Assembly: GCF_051106095.1 (NCBI RefSeq)
Contig: NC_135794.1
Span: forward strand, 25,856,747 to 25,920,746
Source of the DNA: Pogona vitticeps
Lineage: Eukaryota > Chordata > Lepidosauria > Squamata > Agamidae
Direction: 5' to 3'
DNA length: 64,000 nt
Shown: positions 55,744 to 64,000 of the stretch, piece by piece
Numbering within the stretch: the first letter of the stretch is position 1
Layout: the number at the start of each line of letters is the position of its first letter
Position numbers and translations under genes: made by a program
The notes under the pieces: generated by a model
Told to the model about the DNA's origin: nothing
Seen by the model: the letters and a program-made list of their open reading frames with translations, nothing else
The model's database searches: none

Positions 55744-56012
55744 CCTGTTTACATCTGCAGACGTTGTCCAGAGATTTGCCATGAGCTCTGTGGCACAACA
55801 GAGTGAAAACACAAGATGTACTCATGGGGCAACCACCAGATGTTACTAGATCAGCAGACGATGGAAAGGGAGAAAGCTAAGAACTGGCAGGTTCCCGCTC
55901 CAACGTCCCTTTCCCATTCATTGGTTCAAAACCATGTTTCTATGGCTGCTGGGCATTTTTGCTAACATTCTAAAGCGAGCACAATTTGCAGGGGGCATCA
56001 TGTCATAAATGC
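55744..56012. repeat. Duplicated segment, copy 2 (unnamed repeat)
   Basis: Same repeat as at 51921, 3.8 kb away, direct orientation. It ends with cagggggcatcatgtcataa where copy 1 has cagggggctgcacgtcatac. A local segmental duplication or two insertions of a young interspersed repeat are both possible. Confidence 0.85.
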
Positions 56013-56083
56013 CAATTGCAACAAACAAAACTTGGGAAGAGAGGAAGAAAGTTACACAAACATTAAAAAAAAATAACAATCAT

Positions 56084-56185
56084 CATAGAACGTCGGAGCT
56101 GGAAGGGTCATCAAGTCCAGTTCATGCCAAGGAGGCACCGTGGGGAATTGAATGCCCAGCCTCTGGCTCTACAGCCACAACTCTG
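56084..56185 (-). mobile_element. tRNA-derived SINE (family A), truncated
   Basis: The minus strand reads ggctgtagagccagaggctg, ggcattcaattccccac and ends gctccgacgttctatgatg. Matches the copies at 41775 and 56556, with the head missing. Confidence 0.75.
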
Positions 56186-56377
56186 GAAGCTGTATGAGAA
56201 TCGCTTTATGTTGTGCATCAAATAAAAATCTAATCCCAACCGTAGCAGAGTGATCAATGCACAATTGTCTTCAGCCTACACTGTTGAAAGACCAAAGATC
56301 ACCCACAACTACCTCAGCTTAGACAGAGTTGTATGTGACATCTGTGATGGACTCATTCATCAGTCAAAAATAGCCGT

Positions 56378-56408
<31 letters not shown>
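56378..56408. repeat. (GT)n microsatellite
   Basis: About 15 GT units. Confidence 0.97.
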
Positions 56409-56409
<1 letters not shown>

Positions 56410-56555
56410 TTCTGGCAACTTAAAGAACAACACATTTTATTTGGCATGAGCTTTCAAGGTAAAAATTCTCTCTCTAACCGAAAGCTCCCTGTGTTTCCAG
56501 CTGGGCAAAAAGTACTGGATGAAGGTTGGCAGCACCATCAAACTTGTAAAGTGCT

Positions 56556-56686
56556 GGATAGCTCAGTGATTTAGGCTTCTGGCTGTGGAACCAGAGGTTG
56601 GGAGTTCGATTCCCCCGCTTGTGCCTCCTGGACAGGGGCTGGACTGGAGGATCCATAAGGTCCCTTCCAGCTCTGCAGTTCTAAGA
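56556..56686 (+). mobile_element. tRNA-derived SINE (family A), near complete
   Basis: ggatagctcagtgatttagg is the A-box region of a tRNA-like head and gttgggagttcgattccccc the B-box region. Then ggggctggactggaggatcc and the end ccagctctgcagttctaaga. This is the best-preserved of the four copies. Confidence 0.88.
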
Positions 56687-57700
56687 CAACGATGATTAAA
56701 ATATGTTGGATAACTGGAAAGTCTGACTCTGTTCCAGCAAGTTTTCAATAAACATAAACACTCTTCTTAGATGTGGAGGAGAGGTGTGCCCAAGGTGATA
56801 TTTTCCCCGCTAGAGAATGTTGACATCCAGTGTCACAACGGTCACTTAAACCAGACATTTGCCCCTTCCAGCTTGCAAGAGATGCTACAAGAAGAATCAA
56901 CCTCTCGGGCCAAGCCACGATTCTCGAGCCCTGAACACTTCATCCAACACCCAGGGCTACCAGGCAAAGAGAAGGGCTTAGTTTCCAATGTTTCATTAGT
57001 CCCTTTTGTTGAAAGGTAATTTAAAATGGTGCCCAAATAAATTGGCTAGAAGTTAAATACAAAACAAAAAATACACAAAGGAAATACATAGTCACATAAC
57101 AAAGGAGCAGGCATACACGTCTAACTAGTGAGAACTCTTCTGTGGTTACACAAACACAAATAGCAATATTCAGTTCTAATTCACATGCTGCTCCCCACCC
57201 CAAAAAAGGCCAAGAACACCTGATACTCTTAAATTACTGTCAAGACCCTGATGTTTACTTGTTCAAAATTTACTTCAATAAACTACTCCACTGAGCGAAA
57301 ACACGGAGCCATACAAAGTATGAATTCAGAATGCAATAGTGTAATTCTAGCAGAGATCTAGGCTTAAGTTATAGGTTGGGATTAATAAGGGTCTTATTTA
57401 ATAGTCAAACTACAGAACAGAATGTCACCATCTGCGAATGAGAGAGTTAGTCTCCTTGCAAGAAGCTACATTTCACAATCATTCTGATGCATCCCTTCTT
57501 CTCACTTGTATCCCCTTCCCTATTGTTCAGAGGCAACAACCCAAAATTGTTTTCAAAAACTGTTTGTCACCGGTGAGCGCTGAAACGGCTGCTGCCCGGA
57601 AACCCTCCGTGTGTTAATATTTTCACACCCAGACAAAAGGAGTGGCAGCCAAGGGCTAACGCTGAAGACGAGGGAGAGAACAACACAGAGCCGGGTTCAC
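56687..57700 (-). other. ATOSA 5' intron or upstream DNA
   Basis: AT-rich, largely free of recognisable repeats. No exon supported. Confidence 0.5.
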
Positions 57701-58150
57701 AAACCACTTAGGAACACTGAAGCGTTCGGAAGAACCTCCTTCTGGCTACACACCTTCTCTGTGCGGCCCTTTGTCTCCAGAGTGGACCATCCTGGCCTGG
57801 CGATGGAAAAGCCGTGGCCTGCCTTCCTGGCAGCCAGCCAGCCCGCCCAAGGGGCTAGAGCCTGGGGGCCCCGGGGATCCCGACGCCTGCCGTGGCCGGC
57901 CCCAAAAGGTTCCGCTTGGGGGACATTTCCAGCCTTTCCGTGCAAGACATTCGCTCCCCACAAAGGAGGCAGAGTCAGGGCGCACATAGCAACAGAGCCC
58001 GCCGCTGATTGGACAGGCGGCAGGCAGCAGCCCTTCGCGGCTCACGAGCTCTACGACAGTTTCCTGCCTCTTTGGCAGCCGGATCGTGTTTTCTTTTCTC
58101 CTCTTGTGAACCCAGCTGTGTTTGGGCAATCGGAGAGGACAGGAAAGCAG
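57700..58150. promoter_or_regulatory. GC- and CpG-rich stretch upstream of ATOSA, possible alternative promoter
   Basis: About 450 bp stand out from AT-rich surroundings, with CpGs such as ccccggggatcccgacgcct, ccgtggccgg and ttcgcggctcacgagc. An inverted CCAAT box (gattgg, about 58008-58013) is present. It lies 8.5 kb above the first ATOSA coding exon seen. No exon with a donor could be fixed, so this is only a candidate promoter. Confidence 0.3.
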
Positions 58151-59485
58151 AACAACAAGTAGCAGGACACACTAAATGTGGCACCAAGTGTGCTATTATT
58201 ACTTCAGCTCAGCCTGAGGGGGAGGGAAAAAAGGCATATAAACAGCAGCTTAAAAAAAAAGAAAGAAAGAAATCAAACTCAAATATACCCCGTGCTTACC
58301 AATGAGAAACCCAAGGGAAAAAAACATTTGTGTTGAATGGCTGTTTGGCTTGCAGTGTGTGTCACTTAACAGAGCTCTTCTGCAAATATATATATATATT
58401 TCTGTTGCTCCATAGACATAAAACCAACATATTTTAGACTTAGCAGAGTGAAAGAACAGGCACTTTTCAGAGAAACAGGGTTTCTCAAAGGGGAGAAAAT
58501 TTTTCTGAGGACAAGGGCAAAAGGGGAGAAGTTAATCCCATCGCTGTCTCCTCCAAGCATGCAGACAAGCCAATTAAGAAAGCTGTCCGTAGAGCAGCTG
58601 CTGCAAAACTAAACCATGGCAGGTCAGGTCCCCGATTTAAATGGGAACAGGCGGTTCATCCCTACGCAAAGAGCCCCCGAGCCCCAGCGAGAAGCACCCC
58701 CAGCGTCAGATTCCAGCACGCCCAGGCTGGGCTACCTTTTCTTCTCCCTCCGATTTGGCTGCCCAAACATAACAGTTGCTGCTGACGGTTCAGCTCTTCC
58801 CCCACACTGCTTCCCAACCTCCCCCTGCCCCCCCCGCCCCCTGCCCCCTGCTCCAAGGAGCAATTGCTGTTGATCTATCCACACGTATTACCCAGACCTG
58901 TAATTATAAGTGCCCTTTGCCCCGTCAGTCTTTGGAGCAGCAGAAATGTTTGTATACACACCAGGTTCAGCCTGGACAGATGCTTGATTGCAAGGTCCAA
59001 ATTTTTTTCCAGAGAGGGTCAAGTCAGAGAGTTTCATCAATATGCCATAAGCAGGAAAGCAAAATTTTGTTTTAAAATAAGCAGGCTTGCTACATCCAAA
59101 ACCAATGCCATCACATCTTAGCCCACAGGAGTCTCTAAAGAGATGCGGGGAGAACAACAATGAATCACCCACCTGGGTTTCACAGAGAGAAACATTAATC
59201 CGGTGTGCGCCACTGCACAGCGGACATCCACATTCAATAACAGGGCGCTTGGTCTTTGAAGAAGTATTGCGTTTTGCTGCAGGCAAGGCTTGCCCCCACA
59301 TCTTGTACCATTTTTAAAATCATGCTAAAATAACTGTGCCACTTTGTTTTCATATAGGACCCTGTTTACATTTGCAAAGTGCTTCACAGGCATCCATCAG
59401 CAATCCTTGCAAAGGTCGGCCAAACAACTTACCTTGGAGGCTCCTTTGGAGAGGATTACAGAGATGCCTGTTTGCAAATGTGAAT
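58151..59485 (-). other. ATOSA 5' intron or upstream DNA
   Basis: Nothing recognised apart from a short (TA)n at about 58388 and C runs near 58820. Confidence 0.5.
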
Positions 59486-59493
59486 GTCTAGCA

Positions 59494-59629
59494 CAGTGGT
59501 TCTTAACCTTTGTTACTCAGATGCTTTTGAACTGCAACTCCCAGAAACCCCAGTCAGGACAGCTGGTGGTGAAGGTTTCTGGGAGTTGCAGTCCAAAACT
59601 CCTGAGTCACCCAAGGTTAAGAACCAGTG
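59494..59629. mobile_element. hAT-type MITE with perfect 8-bp target duplication
   Basis: 136 bp. Ends are cagtggttcttaacctt and aaggttaagaaccagtg, inverted repeats with one mismatch. Inside, ctgcaactcccagaaacc and ggtttctgggagttgcag form a second inverted pair, so the whole is almost palindromic. It is flanked on both sides by gtctagca (59486-59493 and 59630-59637), an 8-bp duplication as hAT transposases make. No coding capacity. Confidence 0.88.
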
Positions 59630-60354
59630 GTCTAGCACACCTCCACTTAGCTAGAAGGGGTCAGGAGAGCCAGGTCAGTTTAAACTAAGCCAAATTACAC
59701 GGTATCTGGCAACAACAGTGGAAGATCACCCTTTTCTGCTGGAAAAATGGGAGTCCCGAGGAGGGTGGCCGCAACCCCAGCGCTGCCCTCTGCCCACCCA
59801 GGAGGGGAAGGGCCCGAGAAGCCCGCCGTCTGCTGTCTCCAACGGAGCCCCTTTAGGCCGAGACCAAACAGGTTTACTGGTAACCCTGTCCCTGCCCGTG
59901 GCTTGACTGCCAGATCTCTCTCCACCCAGCTCAACTGCCCCCACCAAGCGATGGGCTACCACCCCTTACAGCCAGCTCTTATGCTTCCTTTCACCTTCAG
60001 ACTTGCCTCTGCAGGCTCTCCTCCCAGGGGACGGCTCTCCGGGAGCCACCCTCAGGCCACCCTTCTCCAGCCTGTTCCTCAGGCCTCCCTTTGGTGCTCC
60101 TCCTCCTCCCATTCCCGGTGACCTCTCCTGCTTTTACCTATCTGTGTCGCTCGCCTTTGATCTTCCGGAACAGTTCCCTGTATACAGGAAGATGAAACAC
60201 ACACTATCTTGGAATGCCCTTAAAAACAACTCAAAGGCTGTTGCCACACTTTATTTTGACAGTAAGGATGACCTTCTACTGCTGCTTCTGAAGTTTTTAA
60301 CTGTCAAATTGTTGTTTTAAGCTGCTTTTAATCTTTTAAAAATTATATTAATTA

Positions 60355-60425
60355 ATTAATTTTGTTTAAAGTATGTTTATCCCGCCTTTCTCCTTAAAAG
60401 GGACTCAAGGAGGCTCACATCATTA
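60355..60425 (-). mobile_element. LINE 3' tail fragment
   Basis: The complement reads gtgagcctccttgagtccct and aaggagaaaggcgggataaa, like the 3' ends of L2-type LINEs in reptiles (a gcggcataaa-type end before an AT-rich tail). Only the tail is left. Confidence 0.5.
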
Positions 60426-62126
60426 AAAGACAGCATGTAAAGCTAAAAACAATGACACAAAAGCAGTTAAATAAACTAAATTTGTTTCTTGCTTCAGGGG
60501 AATATAGACACGTAAACAGGCAGATGGGACTTGATACACAAAGCGTGCTCAGTCCAAGCAAGTCAATGGGCCTGAGTCATACTTTGAATGATTAGGCATT
60601 ATAGTCACAAAAGAAGACTGGATTCCTGGAGGTTTAGGAATCACTGCCATGGATGTAACTCCGGGAGCAAAGTTTGCTCCACAGAAGCTTATGGTACAGA
60701 CAGAGCACAAGTAACCTTCGAGTCCTCTACACACATGCAGGAAAGAACACCTGCCTTCACCTGGAAGTGGCGAACCCTTCAGGGTGCGTCCCTCTCTCTC
60801 CTTCCTGTTGGCGTGATCACAGGGAGCCCCAGGATAATTCTGCTAAATCAACCAGTTCTATACTGAACTGGTTATTTTCACCACTGAACCGATCCTGGAT
60901 TTCACTTTCCCTTCTGTCATAGTTGTAAATACTGAAGATTTATTCAGTTATATGCAGAAATTTGCAGCCAACTTAATTCACTAGTGCCCTAGTGAGTTGG
61001 CCATGCCTTCTTCAGGTGACTTTAAAAAAGAATGAAGGACCAGCTGTGAAAGAAACCCCAGAACAAAAGCACTTTTCTAACATGTAAAACACAGCACTAA
61101 AATCAGACCCAATGCCACATAAGAATATGAATGCTTTAATATGAAGAATTAAGAAATAACTACAAATGTAGCCGTGAATCTATTTGAAAACACATTGCTA
61201 ATTTACGTCTAAACATTGAACACTCGTGATTACTGGGCTTCCATCTTTACTGTGAATCTTGCATTTCCCCCCTCCCTCTCCCAAAAACTAGCTTCCAATG
61301 CCCAGTGTCCTGCACTTATTTCACAAATGCCTATGCCAATTTTAAAAGATCAGGGTGATTTACTAGAACATAATGCAAGATAATAATCAAAGCTTGTTTT
61401 CATAACTTGAATCTTCCTGCTAGTATTTCCTATCGACTAAGACCTAATGAGAAGCAGATGTTTTATTGATACACTATCTGCGTTCTGAAGATTACAAACA
61501 ATTATCTGAAAAGAATAGGCATCCTGCATTACAATCCATCACTTTATCACCAGAATACAGGCTACTGGTTTTGAAATTCATGTACAATTCTAAAAAAAAA
61601 TCAAAACTCAACACTTTATCAAAACCATATTCAGAAATGCTGGGGCAGGACATGATGTCCAGCCTGCCCAGGTAACATTTTCCATTATTTGGCAACAGAA
61701 TGAGCAGAAAGAAAGGCCAAACGGATGCATGACAGTAGGAGCCTACCTCTGCACGACCACAGGGCATCTAGTCTCATGGAGAATTTTTTAAAAAGAGTGA
61801 CATCCAAATAATTTTTGTATCCACTGTGTATCTTGTACAAAATGGAAGGCAGCAGGAAAAGAGGAAGATGAAACATGAGATGGATTGACTCAGTAAAAAG
61901 AACCCTTGGCCTTGAGTTCACTAGACCTTCATAGAGTCTGTTAATGGTAAGACTTTCAGGATTATTACTTCATAGGATCCCTATAACCTGGAAGCAACTG
62001 AACAGCACGTAACAACGGCGGCGGCGGCAGTATATCAGTACAGTACTAGAATGGCACGGCCAGTTGTCCCTTTAGATTAACACTAAATTCCCATAATTAC
62101 ATCCAAACCCATGGGGAAACATGTAA
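60426..62126 (-). other. ATOSA 5' intron or upstream DNA
   Basis: AT-rich, few recognisable repeats. A tiny (CGG)n, acggcggcggcggcag, is near 62018. No exon supported. Confidence 0.5.
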
Positions 62127-62287
62127 TGTTACTGTTATGTACCATCAAGGCACACTGAACTCATGACAACCCTAACAATGTTTTCAAGGTATGCAAGATA
62201 TTTAAGGAGTGGCTTTGCCACTGCCACTCACTATGGCAGAGAGGGATTTGAACCCAGGTCTCTGCCCACGACATAACACTGGCTCTA
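62127..62287 (-). mobile_element. Decayed tRNA-derived SINE (family B)
   Basis: Carries tgttatgtaccatcaaggca, ctcatgacaaccctaacaat and ttcaaggtatgcaagatat. Its complement has cctgggttcaaatccctctc, a B-box-like tRNA head. Same family as at 35900. Confidence 0.65.
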
Positions 62288-64000
62288 CACATAGGCTCCA
62301 TTGCTTATAAAAGGGATCAAGCAATCCTCAGAGTTCTCTCTCATTTTGTCCTAAACACCTTTCAGGGATAGAGCAGCCAGAAAAACATCTTTCCTTCTAC
62401 AACCGGAAGCAGCATCCCATCCCTGCATTTACCTGAGGCACCTGCAACTACAAGCACAGGCATTTTCACAAGAGCTGCCACCGCCCTGCTCAACAGGAAG
62501 CAACTTCACCTGAAGCTCATAGGCTTTGTTTATTATTCATCACCCCAACTGGATTGAGCAGCTCTAACTGCAAAGTCTAAATGCAGACTATGCAAATTTC
62601 CCAGCAAGCTAGTCCCACTATCTTGCTTGCTCCTTAGTAAGCGTGTGCAGGATTGCCACCTAAGCTTATTGCTCTAGCATAATCAACAGAACCATGATAG
62701 GTAGTCCCGACAAGATTAAACCCACTGAACCAAAGGGCTGCATTGACTGTTAACCCACCATTCTGTAATCAGTTGATAAGTCTACTCTGATTGGAGCCAG
62801 CAATAGGATTTGGGCTAGTCAAATCAGAATTTCGTGTTAGAAGAGATCAAAAAGTTAAAATGCAGCAGATCATTGAGCTCAAGCTGCAAAACGTGAGTTG
62901 CTAGCACAAAATGTCTGCATTTCGCACCCCTGCCTTAAAACACACACAAGAAGTGGGTCTCTACATTCCCACAGCTCATCAGCCATTAGTCTTTCTTCAG
63001 CCTTATATTCTGACTCAAAACATTCATAGTAGCCTTTGATCAAGGCACGAGACTCTTGTACTTTGCCTGAAATCTGGGAATGCAGATGACCAGAAGAGAG
63101 AGGGAGTCATCTCCTTATCACTCTGTACCCACATTAAGCTTTGCATAATTTAAAATCAAGAGCTTCTTTTCCTATTTATTTGAAATATTTATCCTTACTT
63201 CAGAACATGCTTGCTTTTCTATCCCATCTACAACTTTAATCACTTGGTGACTAAGTCCAAATAATAATCACAAATGATTGTTGATAGAAAAAAACAAAGC
63301 ACCTTCTTCTGATATATAAGGTTTTCCTGATCTAACCTAGAAAGCCCATAATGCACAGACATGGAATGTTCCTCTCCTTACTGGCTGATGCAGCACGTTC
63401 CTGCCAGCCCCCGTATCAAACAGATGTCACTGCAGTTCAGCGGGGAGCTCTGCTTATCCCCTTGTCCTTCACTACTAATTGACAACTAATGGAAGTGGGC
63501 GATTGCAAGCTTGACTGCCTGCTTGCCCTACAGCTGCCCTGCAGGAAGTGGCACAGGTAAGCATCGCCGGCACAGCTTGTGCCTTCAAAAGAGCCTCTGG
63601 GGGCTGAATGTGGCAATGACGCCATACTTTGGCCCTTTGCGTTAAAAATAGATCCATTGATCCTTAAAATTACAGACCTTATTTGCTTTCAGCATAATAA
63701 CTGACACTGGAGGTCCCAACTTGACTGTGCTGCTGAGAAATGTAAAGCAGTTTGAAGCCCCTTTTAAGGCTGTTAGGTGTTTGCAAGCTTCTTAGAGAGA
63801 TCACTGTGTCAGTATTTCAAAATGCGGCTTTCTACAAGCAGTTCTAGATTATGGTTTCATCACTCCTCCTGCCACAATACTGGCTGCCTATTCTAGAGGC
63901 ACACTCATCATAAAGTGCCATTGTCTTTTCTCATCCTGCATCAGCTGTGAGTTACTCAAATCCTAAATATATGTCATCAAGCTTCTGGGTAGTAAAGGTC
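62288..64000 (-). other. ATOSA 5' intron or upstream DNA (to window end)
   Basis: AT-rich. The phrase cttagtaagcgtgtgcaggattgc near 62633 is typical of decayed CR1/L3-type repeats. No coding exon found. Confidence 0.5.

Noticed and set aside
56556-56630. A tRNA gene
   Set aside because: A- and B-box-like segments are present, but the sequence continues into a shared SINE body found four times in the window and cannot fold as a full cloverleaf with confidence.
49308-64000. The first ATOSA coding exon (MKPDR-type)
   Set aside because: I searched minus-strand ATG AAA starts (near 51180, 54828, 56990, 59031, 63852); none gives the expected residues followed by a donor in the right phase.

Overview
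This window looks like nuclear DNA of a squamate reptile, probably a lizard. It has intron-rich vertebrate genes, CpG-island promoters, many microsatellites, and a repeat set of BovB LINEs, L2-like LINEs with (AAATAAAT)n tails and tRNA-derived SINEs. I cannot name the species.

Three protein-coding genes lie head-to-tail on the minus strand in the order MYO5A - ARPP19 - ATOSA (FAM214A), which matches the block on human chromosome 15q21. (1) About 430-22,100 holds the 5' part of MYO5A: coding exons 1-11, residues 1-467, covering the start codon, P-loop, switch I and switch II of the myosin motor. The remaining exons lie beyond the left edge. The CpG-island promoter and exon 1 (MAASELYTK) are near 21.9 kb, followed by a 10.8-kb first intron. 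Inside that intron, at 14,518-14,631, is a phase-compatible open segment with a strong start context and a consensus donor; it looks like an undescribed alternative first exon. (2) 31,668-34,739 holds all of ARPP19 (three coding exons, 112 aa) with its CpG-island promoter at 34.0-35.1 kb. Promoter motifs there include a near-consensus ZNF143 site, a GC box and an ETS site. (3) 37,904-49,307 holds eleven coding exons of ATOSA, about 1,066 of some 1,072 residues. Only the tiny first coding exon is missing and is expected beyond the right edge. The rest, 49.3-64 kb, is read as ATOSA 5' intron or upstream DNA.

Mobile elements: an L2-like LINE at 25.84-28.97 kb has an uninterrupted 981-codon reading frame with intact-looking endonuclease and reverse-transcriptase motifs. 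A truncated copy of the same family is at 19.4-19.7 kb and another L2-like 3' end at 24.3-24.8 kb. A 5'-truncated BovB LINE is at 22.9-24.0 kb and a short BovB piece at 35.5 kb. There are two hAT-type MITEs (one with a perfect 8-bp target duplication), one TA-flanked MITE, four copies of one tRNA-derived SINE, two copies of another, and a pair of near-identical unnamed repeats at 51.9 and 55.7 kb. I recognised no retroviral or other virus-like element, no CRISPR array, and no RNA gene apart from SINE heads.

The genes do not form one pathway. Myosin Va is an actin-based cargo motor, ARPP19 is a PP2A-B55 inhibitor in mitotic entry, and ATOSA is a nuclear regulator. Their adjacency is conserved vertebrate synteny.
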